This document shows positions 45,615 to 54,304 of a DNA stretch of 64,000 nt, piece after piece. The first letter of the stretch is position 1, and each line of letters starts with the position of its first letter. Under the pieces are notes generated by a model. It ran no database searches. It saw nothing but the letters and a program-made list of their open reading frames with translations, and was not told the origin of the DNA. The position numbers and the translations under genes are program-made. The DNA is from Variovorax sp. 679 (GTDB lineage: Bacteria; Pseudomonadota; Gammaproteobacteria; Burkholderiales; Burkholderiaceae_C), in the NCBI RefSeq assembly GCF_003952185.1, contig NZ_RXFS01000008.1, positions 310,001 through 374,000 of the forward strand. Reading direction: 5' to 3'.

Positions 45615-46748
45615 TCAGAGCGTGTATTCCTGGAAATTGCGGGCCTCGTAAGGCTTGCGCGCCACCCACATCACGCGGTTGGCCGCGTCCATGAGCGTGG
45701 TGGCGACGGTGGCCGAGATGCTGCTGAAGTCGGCCGGCTTCGGTGTGCGCAGCACGCCGTCGGGCTTGCCGAATTCGTCGGCCAGCGCGGCCTTGATGTG
45801 GCTCCAGTCGATGCGGTCTCCGGCGCGGCGCAGGGCGTTTTCCACGCGGTGCTGGCGGTAGATGCTGTCGGGCCGCTGCGGCAGCCCGGGGTCGCGCAGC
45901 TTGACGATGGCCGAGGGCGACATCCAGTGGTTGGCGTGCACCAGCAGGTCGTTCTCGGGCAGGGTCCAGAAGATCTCGCCGGGCGAGGTCTCGAGGCTGA
46001 TGCCCGAGCCATCGTTGCCAGTGGACTGCGCCAGGATCATGTTGTTGGCGCAGTAGCGCTTGGAAGCCCAGATGGTCTTCATCGCCTGCGCGAGGTTGGC
46101 GGCCTCCAGCACGCGGCGGCGCAGCAGCACCAGCGGCACTCCGGCGCCTTTCTGGAAGTCTTCGTGGCAGGTCAGCGAATTGCCGGTGAGCGACACGCCG
46201 TTGCTGTTGAAGCCGTGCCGCGCCAGCGCGCCGGCCTCGGTGAAGGTGAGCATGTCGGGGCCGCCGGCGTTGCGGATGCGCAGCACGATGCCGGTGTCCA
46301 CGCATTCCTGGCGCCAGTCCCAGTTGTGGGCGTGCATCAGGCGGCCGGTGGCCGAGCGCGCGGGCAGCACGACGAGGCCGGTGCAGTCGCCGTCTTCCGA
46401 AGATGCCGCATTCGCCGCAGGTTCGGTGGAGCGCTTCATGTCGGCATAGCCGAAGAGCATCTCCGTGCGGCAGTTGATCATCACGATGTCTTCGAGCGGC
46501 ACGCCCGCGCCTTCGGCGATGCCGCGCATCTCTTCCAGGTAACTGGCGTCGTAGGACTCGATCAGCGGCAGCATCGACTGCGCGAGGTGGCGGATGGTGG
46601 CGTCGTCGAGGCCGCGGCGGCCGAGCTGGGCGCGATAGAGCGCGACGCCGCCGGCCACGCGCTCGGGCACGGCGCGGCCGTGCTGCAGGCCGCGTTCATG
46701 AGGCGTGCCGGAAACATCGACGAGGGGAAAGTATTGAGGGCTGGGCAT
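45615..46748 (-). CDS. C45-family N-terminal-nucleophile hydrolase
   Basis: The 377-residue protein resembles the C45 acyltransferase/amidohydrolase family (isopenicillin N acyltransferase and carcinine hydrolase relatives). Markers are TPHERGLQHGRAV near the N-terminus, MINCRTEMLF, the autocleavage site EDGDC/TGLVVL, in which Cys becomes the N-terminal nucleophile, HAHNWDWR and FNSNGVSLTGNSLTC. These enzymes mature by self-cleavage and hydrolyse amide bonds of acylated amino compounds. It is the first gene of the operon divergent from LysR. The substrate is unknown. The start is ATG 46748 (MPSPQYFPLVDVSG). Confidence 0.87.
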   Translation of the reverse strand: MPSPQYFPLVDVSGTPHERGLQHGRAVPERVAGGVALYRAQLGRRGLDDATIRHLAQSMLPLIESYDASYLEEMRGIAEGAGVPLEDIVMINCRTEMLFGYADMKRSTEPAANAASSEDGDCTGLVVLPARSATGRLMHAHNWDWRQECVDTGIVLRIRNAGGPDMLTFTEAGALARHGFNSNGVSLTGNSLTCHEDFQKGAGVPLVLLRRRVLEAANLAQAMKTIWASKRYCANNMILAQSTGNDGSGISLETSPGEIFWTLPENDLLVHANHWMSPSAIVKLRDPGLPQRPDSIYRQHRVENALRRAGDRIDWSHIKAALADEFGKPDGVLRTPKPADFSSISATVATTLMDAANRVMWVARKPYEARNFQEYTL

Positions 46749-46842
46749 GGATGTGTGGGCTGGGGTGTTCCTGTCATCCGCCTGCCGTCTGGAGGCGCTA
46801 TGGCGGTGACCTTGGCCCGCATTGTTTTGCAAGCACAGGAAA

Positions 46843-46863
46843 AAATAAATTTAAAAAATATTT
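46843..46863 (+). promoter_or_regulatory. LysR-type binding site in AT-rich divergent promoter
   Basis: AAATA (46843-46847) and TATTT (46859-46863) are inverted arms 11 bases apart, the interrupted-dyad form preferred by LysR proteins. A second dyad, GAAAT-T-ATTTC, follows at 46876-46886. The region from about 46838 to 46890 is nearly pure A/T inside very GC-rich DNA and lies between the LysR and C45 genes. Confidence 0.5.
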
Positions 46864-46909
46864 AGAATTAGTAAAGAAATTATTTCTCTTCCATCGAAGG
46901 CGCCAGGGC

Positions 46910-47806
46910 ATGAGCAGCATCCGATTTCTCCGCACCTTCGTGGCCGCGGCCCGCGGCGGTTCCTTCGCCGCGGCGGCCGACCAGGTCGCGCTCACGCAGG
47001 CGGCAGTGGGCCAGCAGATGCGCGCGCTCGAGGCGGAGCTGAAGAAGACGCTGTTCGACAAGACCGGCCGCACCATGGTGCTGAGCCCCGCAGGCCATCT
47101 GCTGCTGCCGCGTGCCGAGGAACTGCTGGCGCAGTACGAGTCGATGCGGCGCGACCTGCAGGACCAGCGGCAGATCGCCGGCACCATCAAGCTCGGCTCG
47201 CTGATCTCGGCGATGGGGCTGCTGTCGAGCACGCTGGCGCACCTCAAGTCGCTGCATCCGCACCTCGAAGTCGAGTTGCGCGTGCGCGAGCAGACGCAGC
47301 TGATGCAGGATGTGGTGAGCGGCGAGCTCGACGCGGCCGTGGTCGTCGAGCGGCAATGGCCCGAGGCACCGGGCCTGCTGTGGACGCCGTGCTACGACGA
47401 GACGCTCACCGTCATCGCCAATTCGAGCATCGCCGCTCCCGACACCAGCATCGCGAGCCTGTTCGCCACCCATCCCTTCATCCGCTTCGACAGGCGAACG
47501 CCGACCGGTGCGCGCATCGACCGCATCCTGCGGCGGCTGCAGCTGGTGCCGAAGGAGTTCCTGGAACTCAACTCGCTGCTGGCCATCGCCGAGCTCGTGC
47601 GCAAGAACGTGGGTTTCACCATGGCGCCGCTGCTGAAGAACTTCGACTGGGAAAGCGACCCCGCGCTGTGTGTGCTGCAGCTTCCCGGACGGCCCGTCGC
47701 GCGGCGGCTGGGCATGCTGGAAAACGGGCGGCGCAGCCACATCACCAGCGTGGTCCGCGAGGAGATGCTGGAGCATCTGCGGCGCATGAAGAAGCCGGGG
47801 GCCTGA
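46910..47806 (+). CDS. LysR-family regulator
   Basis: A 298-residue LysR protein with an N-terminal winged helix (MSSIRFLRTFVAAARGGSFA, QVALTQAAVGQQMRALEAEL, LFDKTGRTMVLSPAG) and a C-terminal co-inducer domain. The start is ATG 46910. It is transcribed away from the C45/esterase/transporter operon across a 161-base AT-rich gap, the standard arrangement for a LysR activator of a divergent operon. The inducer would be the compound handled by that operon. Confidence 0.92.
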   Translation: MSSIRFLRTFVAAARGGSFAAAADQVALTQAAVGQQMRALEAELKKTLFDKTGRTMVLSPAGHLLLPRAEELLAQYESMRRDLQDQRQIAGTIKLGSLISAMGLLSSTLAHLKSLHPHLEVELRVREQTQLMQDVVSGELDAAVVVERQWPEAPGLLWTPCYDETLTVIANSSIAAPDTSIASLFATHPFIRFDRRTPTGARIDRILRRLQLVPKEFLELNSLLAIAELVRKNVGFTMAPLLKNFDWESDPALCVLQLPGRPVARRLGMLENGRRSHITSVVREEMLEHLRRMKKPGA

Positions 47807-47917
47807 CTGCAGGGCGCACGACGGACAACGCCGACGCCCGGCATGACCGTCTTCTTACCCACGGTGCGCACGCCGCGCCCAGCATGGAAGCTTCTCAACC
47901 GTTCGCAGGAGCAGCAC

Positions 47918-48232
47918 ATGCCAAGAGGCGACAAGTCGTCCTATACGGACAAGCAGAAGCGACAGGCCGAGCACATCGAGAAGGGCTACGAGCAGCGTGG
48001 CGTCGGCAAAGGCGAAGCCGAGCGCCGCGCCTGGGCCACGGTGAATGCCGAAACCGGCGGCGGCAGGAAGTCGGGCTCCGGCCGAGGCAAGGCCGGGAAC
48101 CATGGGCCTTCGCGCAAGGGTGGACGGCTGGGCGGTGCCGCTGCCGCGCACCGCACTGCGGCGGAGCGCTCGGCTTCGGCGAAGAAGGGGGCCGCCACGC
48201 GCAGGCGCAATGCTGAAAGGCGTTCTGCCTGA
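47918..48232 (+). CDS. Small basic protein, 'plasmid stabilisation' type
   Basis: A 104-residue, strongly basic protein beginning MPRGDKSSYTDKQKRQAEHI, then EKGYEQRGVGKGEAERRAWA and a Gly/Lys/Arg/Ser-rich tail (SGRGKAGNHGPSRKGGRL, KKGAATRRRNAERRSA). The N-terminal half is well conserved among proteobacterial proteins that carry the name plasmid stabilisation protein; there is no evidence for such a role on a chromosome. The tail resembles histone H1-like Lys/Ala proteins, so nucleic-acid binding is likely. AGGAG precedes the ATG. An upstream in-frame ATG at 47843 is not supported. Confidence 0.75.
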   Translation: MPRGDKSSYTDKQKRQAEHIEKGYEQRGVGKGEAERRAWATVNAETGGGRKSGSGRGKAGNHGPSRKGGRLGGAAAAHRTAAERSASAKKGAATRRRNAERRSA

Positions 48233-48536
48233 ATGAACCGGGTGAACCGCTGAAACCCGCCAATGCACTGTCTGAAAAGTGGCTTTCATGCCTCGCAGCC
48301 CTGAAAACCGGACATTCATGACCTGTTTCTGGCTCCAGCCTGCCAACTTGCGTTTTCCCGCCACGTGGGCGTGAGCGCAAGAAGCCGGCTTGTTCCGCGA
48401 CGTTGCATCGAACGCGGGCGCTACGCCGGCAAACGCCGCCGATCCAGCCGTCATTTCGCAAGCCGTCCGGCGGTTTGCCGCCCCGTGAACGCGTCGATAC
48501 GATCCCGCGCCTTGCCCTCACGAAAGGAATGCGCGG
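48233..48536. other. Intergenic region upstream of bioA
   Basis: These 304 bases hold no gene I can support. Open frames on both strands are compositional. It must contain the bio promoter, but I found neither a clear -35/-10 pair nor a BirA-type TTGTAAACC/GGTTTACA operator. AAGGA at about 48524-48528 is the ribosome binding site for the GTG start of bioA. Confidence 0.5.
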
Positions 48537-49931
48537 GTGCCTCCAACGACTGCTTTTTCCTCCGGACCTTCGCCCTCCGGCAACGCCGCCTTGCAGCAGC
48601 GCAGCCGGCGCCATGTCTGGCATCCATGCACGCAGAGCATCCGCCTCGAAGCGGTGCCGCCGCTGCCCATCGCTAGGGGCGAAGGCGTCTGGCTGACCGA
48701 CCATGAAGGCCGGCGCTATCTCGACGCCACCAGCTCGTGGTGGGTCAATCTCTTCGGCCATGCGCATCCTGCGCTCAACGCCGCGCTGAAGGACCAGCTC
48801 GACAAGTTGTCGCACGTGATGCTGGCCGGCTGCACGCACGCGCCTGCCGTGGAACTGGCGGAGCGCCTGTCCGCGCTCACGGGTCATTCGCTGGGCCATT
48901 GCTTCTACGCCTCCGACGGCGCCTCGGCGGTGGAGATCGCGCTGAAGATGAGCTTTCATTTCTGGCGCAACGCGGGCCGAAGCGGCAAGCGCGGCTTCGT
49001 AGCGCTCAAGCGCGGTTACCACGGCGAGACGCTGGGCGCCCTGCACGTGACCGACGTGCCGGTGTTCCGCGACGCCTACGCGCCGTTGCTCGCGAATGCG
49101 CGCCTCGTCGCGTCGCCCGACGCGCGCGACGCCCGGCCGGGCGAGAACGCCGCCGCAGTCGCCCGCCGCGCCGCCGCCGAACTCGAAGCGCTGCTGGCCG
49201 AGCGGCACGACACCATCGCCGCCGTGATCGTCGAGCCGCTGGTCCAGTGCGCCACCGGCATGGCGATGCACGATCCCGAGTACCTGCGGCTGGTGCGTGC
49301 CCTGTGCGACCGCTTCGGAGTGCACCTCATCGCCGACGAGATCGCGGTGGGCTGCGGCCGCACCGGCAGTTTCTTCGCATGCGAGCAGGCGGGCATCTGG
49401 CCCGACTTCCTGTGCCTGTCGAAGGGCATCAGCGGCGGCTATCTGCCGCTGGCGCTGGTGATGACGCGCGACGCCATCCACGACGCCTTCATCGACGACG
49501 ACGCGGCGCGCAGCTTCCTGCATTCGCATTCGTACACCGGCAATGCACTGGCCTGCCGCTCGGCGGTGGCCACGCTCGATCTGTTCGAGTCGGAAGACGC
49601 CCTGCGGCGCAACCGCGACCGCGCGGCGCGGCTGCTGCAGCGGCTGCACGACGGACTCGAAGGCCAGCCGGTCGATCACCTGCGTCAGCGCGGAATGATC
49701 ACCGCCTTCGACGTGCGCGAGCCCGGTGCGCGCTTTGCCGAGCGCTTTCACATGGCGGCGCGTGCTCAGGGGCTGCTGATGCGGCCGATCGGCAACACCG
49801 TGTACCTCATGCCGCCGTATGCGATCAGCGACAGCGAGATCGACCGGCTGGTCGACGGCACGCTGGCCACGCTCGACGCCACCATGGCGACGAACCCGAA
49901 CGAAGGAGCCCGCGATGTTGCGCTTGCTTGA
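48537..49931 (+). CDS. bioA: DAPA aminotransferase
   Basis: This 464-residue class III PLP aminotransferase makes 7,8-diaminopelargonate from KAPA using S-adenosylmethionine as amino donor. Landmarks are RRHVWHPCTQSIRLEAVPPL, YLDATSSWWVNLFGHAHP, CFYASDGASAVEIALKMS, LIADEIAVGCGRTG and the PLP-lysine in LCLSKGISGGYLPLALVM. The start is GTG 48537 after AAGGAA. Its end overlaps bioF by 17 bases. Biotin genes bioB and bioC are not in the window. Confidence 0.95.
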   Translation: MPPTTAFSSGPSPSGNAALQQRSRRHVWHPCTQSIRLEAVPPLPIARGEGVWLTDHEGRRYLDATSSWWVNLFGHAHPALNAALKDQLDKLSHVMLAGCTHAPAVELAERLSALTGHSLGHCFYASDGASAVEIALKMSFHFWRNAGRSGKRGFVALKRGYHGETLGALHVTDVPVFRDAYAPLLANARLVASPDARDARPGENAAAVARRAAAELEALLAERHDTIAAVIVEPLVQCATGMAMHDPEYLRLVRALCDRFGVHLIADEIAVGCGRTGSFFACEQAGIWPDFLCLSKGISGGYLPLALVMTRDAIHDAFIDDDAARSFLHSHSYTGNALACRSAVATLDLFESEDALRRNRDRAARLLQRLHDGLEGQPVDHLRQRGMITAFDVREPGARFAERFHMAARAQGLLMRPIGNTVYLMPPYAISDSEIDRLVDGTLATLDATMATNPNEGARDVALA

Positions 49932-51147
49932 CCGCCTGAAGGACGAGATCGACGGGCTCGACGCCCAGTCGCTGCGCCGCCGCAGGCAGATTGCCGAAAC
50001 CGCCTGCGCCCCCGAGCAGACCCTGACGCTGGCCGGCGCGACCGCACCGCGCACCATGCTCGGCTTCAGCAGCAACGACTACCTCGGCCTCGCCGCGCAC
50101 CCCGCGCTGGCGAAGGCACTGGCCGAAGGTGCCGCGCTGTACGGCACGGGCAGCGGCGGCTCGCACCTGATCCTCGGCCACTCGCGCGCCCACGCGCAGC
50201 TCGAAGAGCGGCTCGCGGACTGGATGTCGCCCTTCATCCCGCAGGCGCGCAGCCTGTTCTTCTGCACCGGCTACATGGCCAACCTCGCGGTGCTGTCGGC
50301 GCTTGGCGGGGCCGATGCCGTGATCTTCTCGGAGTCGCTCAACCACGCCTCGCTGATTGACGGCGCGCGGCTGGCCAAGGCGCGCGTCGAGCGCTATCCG
50401 CACTGCGACGTGGCCGCGCTCGACGCGCAGCTTGCCGCCTGCGACGCGCCGGTGAAGCTCATCGTGAGCGACGCGGTGTTCAGCATGGACGGCAACATCG
50501 CGCCCGTGGCCGAGCTGCTCGCGCTGGCGGAGCGGCACGACGCCTGGCTGGTGATCGACGACGCGCACGGCTTCGGCGTGCTGGGCGCCACGGGGCGCGG
50601 CGTGCTGCAGGCCCTGAGCCTGCGCTCGGAGCGGCTGGTGCTGGTCGGCACGCTGGGCAAGGCTGCGGGTGTGTCGGGTGCCTTCGTGGCGGCGCATCGC
50701 ACCGTCATCGACTACCTGGTGCAGCGTGCCCGGCCGTACATCTTCACCACGGCCGCGCCGCCGGCGGTGGCGCACGCGCTGCTTGCGAGCCTTTCGCTGA
50801 TCGAGGGCGAGGAGGGCGCCGAACGCCGTGCGCGGCTGCGTGCTCGCATCGCGCAGCTGCGCCGGGGGCTGAAGGCCGTTCTGCCGGCGGATGGCAGCGC
50901 GTGGCTGGCGGAGTCGCCCACCGCGATCCAGCCGCTGATCGTGGGCGACAACGCGCGCGCGATGCGGATGATGGCGCAGCTCGATGCGCACGGCCTGCGC
51001 GTCGGCGCGATCCGGCCGCCGACCGTGCCGGCAGGCACTGCACGGCTGCGCATCGCGCTGTCGGCAAGCCACAGTGAAGCGGACGTCTCGCGGCTGCTCG
51101 ATGCCCTGGGCGAAGCCCTCGCGCAGCCGGCGAAGGAAGCCGCATGA
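49915..51147 (+). CDS. bioF: KAPA synthase
   Basis: The 410-residue alpha-oxoamine synthase condenses pimeloyl-ACP (or CoA) with L-alanine to form KAPA, the step before BioA. It shows GFSSNDYLGLAAHPALAKAL, YGTGSGGSHLILGHSRAHAQ, SLNHASLIDGARLAKA, WLVIDDAHGFGVLGATGRG and the PLP-lysine in VLVGTLGKAAGVSGAFVA. A GAAGGAG site precedes the ATG, which lies inside bioA. It overlaps bioD by 4 bases. Confidence 0.95.
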   Translation: MLRLLDRLKDEIDGLDAQSLRRRRQIAETACAPEQTLTLAGATAPRTMLGFSSNDYLGLAAHPALAKALAEGAALYGTGSGGSHLILGHSRAHAQLEERLADWMSPFIPQARSLFFCTGYMANLAVLSALGGADAVIFSESLNHASLIDGARLAKARVERYPHCDVAALDAQLAACDAPVKLIVSDAVFSMDGNIAPVAELLALAERHDAWLVIDDAHGFGVLGATGRGVLQALSLRSERLVLVGTLGKAAGVSGAFVAAHRTVIDYLVQRARPYIFTTAAPPAVAHALLASLSLIEGEEGAERRARLRARIAQLRRGLKAVLPADGSAWLAESPTAIQPLIVGDNARAMRMMAQLDAHGLRVGAIRPPTVPAGTARLRIALSASHSEADVSRLLDALGEALAQPAKEAA

Positions 51148-51887
51148 CGCGCAAGGCCTGGTTCGTGACGGGCACCGACACCGGCATCGGCAAGACGCTC
51201 GTCAGCAGCGCCATGCTGAGCCTGCTGGCCGGCTCGGGCCTGCGCGCGGTCGGCATGAAGCCGGTGGCTGCGGGGTTGGAGGAAATCGATGGCGAATGGC
51301 GCAACGAGGACGTGGAGCAGCTGCACGCAGCCGGCAACGTCAGTGCACCACTGGCGCTGCGCTGCCCGTACCTGCTGCGCGCGCCGATGTCGCCGCACCT
51401 CGCGGCAAGGCAGGAGGATGTGCGCATCGAGCTGCAGCCGCTGCTCTCGGCTTTCGATGAGCTTTCAGAGCGCGCCGACGCGGTGGTGGTGGAGGGCGTG
51501 GGCGGCTTCTGCGTGCCGTTCTGCGACGACCTCGACAGCGCCGACCTCGCGGTGGCGCTCGGCCTTCCGGTGATCCTCGTGGTCGGCTTGCGGCTGGGCT
51601 GCCTCAATCACGCGCTGCTTAGCGCCGAGGCGATCCGCGCGCGCGGCCTGGTGCTGGCTGGCTGGGTGGCGAGCATGGTCGATCCGTCGATGCTCGCGCC
51701 GCAGGCCAACCTGCAGACGCTGCGCGCGCGGCTCGGAGCGCCGTTGCTCGGCATCGTGCCGCACCTGGAAAGGCCTGATGCGGCCGGCGCGGCCCGCCAC
51801 ATCGACCTGCGCGCGCTGCGGGCGACGGCGGCCCACGCCGCGCGCCGTACCGCGTCGGAGGCCGCAGCTTCAGCCGCGTTGGCCTGA
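51144..51887 (+). CDS. bioD: Dethiobiotin synthetase
   Basis: This 247-residue ATPase closes the ureido ring of dethiobiotin from DAPA and CO2. The P-loop is FVTGTDTGIGKTLVSSAM, followed by VGMKPVAAGL, LLRAPMSPHLAARQE and VVVEGVGGFCVPF. It is the third gene of bioAFD, coupled to bioF by ATGA. Its last 18 bases overlap the convergent aldo/keto reductase gene. Confidence 0.95.
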   Translation: MTRKAWFVTGTDTGIGKTLVSSAMLSLLAGSGLRAVGMKPVAAGLEEIDGEWRNEDVEQLHAAGNVSAPLALRCPYLLRAPMSPHLAARQEDVRIELQPLLSAFDELSERADAVVVEGVGGFCVPFCDDLDSADLAVALGLPVILVVGLRLGCLNHALLSAEAIRARGLVLAGWVASMVDPSMLAPQANLQTLRARLGAPLLGIVPHLERPDAAGAARHIDLRALRATAAHAARRTASEAAASAALA

Positions 51888-52922
51888 TTCCGCGAGCCGC
51901 TTGCCGCGCACGCCGCCCTGGCGTTCGAGCATCCAGCCCGGGTACTCGGCCGGCAGCGCGCTCACCTTGTCGAGCGTGGCGAGTTCGTCGGCCGTGAGCT
52001 TGATGGCGGTGGCGGCGATGTTGTCGTCCAGCTGCTCGGTGCGCTTGGCGCCGATGATCACGCTGGTCACCACCTGCTGGTGCAGCAGCCACGCCAGTGC
52101 GATCTGCGCGACCGACACGCCGCGTGCCTCGGCCAGCCCGCGCATCACGTCGATGCAGTCGTAGGCGCGCTCGACGTTCACCGGCGGAAAGTCGAAGGTG
52201 GTGCGGCGGCTGCCTTTCTCCGCCTCGGTGTCGCGGCCGTACTTGCCGCTCAAGAGGCCGCCGGCCAGCGGGCTCCACACCATCAGGCCGACGTTCTCGC
52301 TGCTCAGCAGAGGCACCAACTCGCGCTCGAGGTCGCGCCCGGCGATGGTGTAGTAGGCCTGCAGCGATTCGAAGCGCGCCAGCCTGTCGCGCTCGGCGAT
52401 GCCCAGCGCCTTCGCGATCTGCCAGGCCGCCCAGTTCGACACGCCCACATAGCGCACATGGCCCTGGCGCACGAGGTTGTCCAGCGCGTGCACGGTTTCC
52501 TCGATGGGCGTGACCGGGTCGAAGCCGTGGATCTGGTACAGGTCGATGTGGTCGAGCTGCAGGCGCTGCAGGCTGGCCTTCACGCCGTCCATGATGTGAA
52601 AACGCGAGGCGCCGGCCGAGTTGACGCCCTTGCTGCCGGTCTCGCCCAGCACCTTGGTGGCCAGCACGAAGCTGTCGCGCGGCACCTTGAGGTTCTTCAG
52701 CGCCTGGCCGGTGATGACTTCCGACTGGCCTTCGGAATACACGTCGGCGGTGTCGATGAAGTTGATGCCGGCGTCCAGCGCGCGACCGATCAGCCCCTCG
52801 GCCTCGGACTGCTGCAGGTTGCCGATCTGGCCCCAGATGCCGGAGGAGCCGCCGAAGGTCATGGTGCCGAGGCAGAGTTCGGAAACGAAAAGGCCTGTGC
52901 GGCCGAATTTGCGGTATTGCAT
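51870..52922 (-). CDS. Aldo/keto reductase
   Basis: A 350-residue NADPH-dependent oxidoreductase with the catalytic Asp/Tyr in FIDTADVYSEGQSE, Lys in FVLATKV, His in LYQIHGFDPVTP and the cofactor segment VIIGAKRTEQLDDN. The barrel starts MQYRKFGRTGLFVSELCLGT. The physiological aldehyde or ketone is unknown. It diverges from an AraC regulator 233 bases away, and that pairing (AKR with an AraC_N regulator) is common, so the regulator probably controls it. The start is ATG 52922; the upstream extension lacks support. Confidence 0.9.
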   Translation of the reverse strand: MQYRKFGRTGLFVSELCLGTMTFGGSSGIWGQIGNLQQSEAEGLIGRALDAGINFIDTADVYSEGQSEVITGQALKNLKVPRDSFVLATKVLGETGSKGVNSAGASRFHIMDGVKASLQRLQLDHIDLYQIHGFDPVTPIEETVHALDNLVRQGHVRYVGVSNWAAWQIAKALGIAERDRLARFESLQAYYTIAGRDLERELVPLLSSENVGLMVWSPLAGGLLSGKYGRDTEAEKGSRRTTFDFPPVNVERAYDCIDVMRGLAEARGVSVAQIALAWLLHQQVVTSVIIGAKRTEQLDDNIAATAIKLTADELATLDKVSALPAEYPGWMLERQGGVRGKRLAESGQRG

Positions 52923-53155
52923 GGAAAGGTTCCTTTGCGGAAAGACGGGAGCGCAAGCGAAGCGGCGCCGAAAAAGTATCCCGCCGGCCTCCTGCCCGAG
53001 GCGAGTGCGTTCCTGCAAAGTATTTGCCTGATTCTCCAGACCTCCCTTGCGGCGCGTGCGAAGCGGGGGGAGGAGCGCTAAGCTCCGATCCGCTCATTCC
53101 TCCAAGGTGGCCACCTGTCCGTTTCCGTGGCTCCATCGTGACAAGGCTTTCGAAC

Positions 53156-54151
53156 ATGTCCGACGAAACTCCCGAAATCGCCGCAGCAATTGCCCAGCCG
53201 ATGCCGCTGGAACCCGAACTCGACGCAGCCCGCCAGGAACTGGTGGCGCTGATCGAGCACATCACCCAAGGCCAGGAAGGCACCGTCATCACCGCCGTGC
53301 CCGGCCTGCAGGTGTTCTGCATCCGCAAGCCCGAAGGGCCCAAGCACGGCTTCGCGTCCCCGGCGCTGGGCCTGATCGCGCAGGGCTCCAAGCGGATCAT
53401 CGTGGGCGACGACATCTACGTGTACGACCCGATGCATTACCTCGTCACCTCGGTCGACCTGCCGGTATGCGGCCAGGTGTGCGTGACGAGCGAGAACGAA
53501 CCGTACCTGGGCGTGCGGCTGGAGCTGGCCCTTGACGAGATCGGCGACCTCATCGGCGACGAGAAGCTGCCCGCCAAGGCCAACGCGCCGGCCTCGCGCG
53601 GCATGTACGTCAACCGCATCGCCATGCCCGTGCTGGAGCCGGTGCTGCGCCTGCTGCGGCTGCTCGACACGCCGGAAGACGTGCCCATCGTCGCGCCGCT
53701 CATCAAGCGCGAGATCATGTATCGCCTGCTGGTCAACGGCGAGGGCGCGCGGCTGCGGCAGATCGCGCTGCAGGACAGCCACACGCAGCGCATCACCAAG
53801 GCCATCAGCGCGCTGCGCATGAACTACGCCCAGTCGCTGCGGGTGGAAGACATGGCGCGGGCGGTGCACATGAGCGTGTCGTCGTTCCATCATCACTTCA
53901 AGGCCGTGACCGCCATGAGCCCGCTGCAGTACCAGAAGCAGCTTCGCCTGCAGGAGGCACGGCGGCAGATGCTGATTGCCGGCGCCGACGTGGCGAGCGC
54001 GGCGCACAACGTGGGCTACGAGAGCACCTCGCAGTTCGCGCGCGAGTACGGCCGCATGTTCGGCGCGCCGCCGCTGCGCGACAAGCGCCGCTGGCTCGGC
54101 GAGGCGGGCAACGACGCGATGGGCGCCGCGGCTTCGATGGAAGCGGCCTGA
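53156..54151 (+). CDS. AraC-family regulator
   Basis: The 331-residue protein has an N-terminal AraC_N cupin-like domain (TAVPGLQVFCIRKPEGPKHG, IIVGDDIYVYDPMHYLVTSV then DLPVCGQV) and two C-terminal helix-turn-helix motifs (LRVEDMARAVHMSVSSFHHH, ASAAHNVGYESTSQFAREYG). It is transcribed away from the aldo/keto reductase gene. Regulators with this N-domain often respond to aldehydes or oxidants and activate nearby reductases; that link is inferred here. ATG 53156 is chosen; the frame is open further upstream. Confidence 0.92.
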   Translation: MSDETPEIAAAIAQPMPLEPELDAARQELVALIEHITQGQEGTVITAVPGLQVFCIRKPEGPKHGFASPALGLIAQGSKRIIVGDDIYVYDPMHYLVTSVDLPVCGQVCVTSENEPYLGVRLELALDEIGDLIGDEKLPAKANAPASRGMYVNRIAMPVLEPVLRLLRLLDTPEDVPIVAPLIKREIMYRLLVNGEGARLRQIALQDSHTQRITKAISALRMNYAQSLRVEDMARAVHMSVSSFHHHFKAVTAMSPLQYQKQLRLQEARRQMLIAGADVASAAHNVGYESTSQFAREYGRMFGAPPLRDKRRWLGEAGNDAMGAAASMEAA

Positions 54152-54304
54152 AGCACGGAGGTCGCAGGCAGGTTGCCTTCTAGCACTTGCTGCGATTTCT
54201 TGCGCTGACGTGACCATGCACGTCCGACGGAATTTCGCTATTGTTTTGTTCGCTGCAGCAACCCGCCCGTCCGGGCGGGAGAACTCAACAACACGGAGAA
54301 ATGC

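Noticed and set aside
47855..48454. 199-codon minus-strand frame across the small basic protein
   Set aside because: The plus-strand gene has a ribosome binding site and a known N-terminus; the minus frame has only shadow composition.
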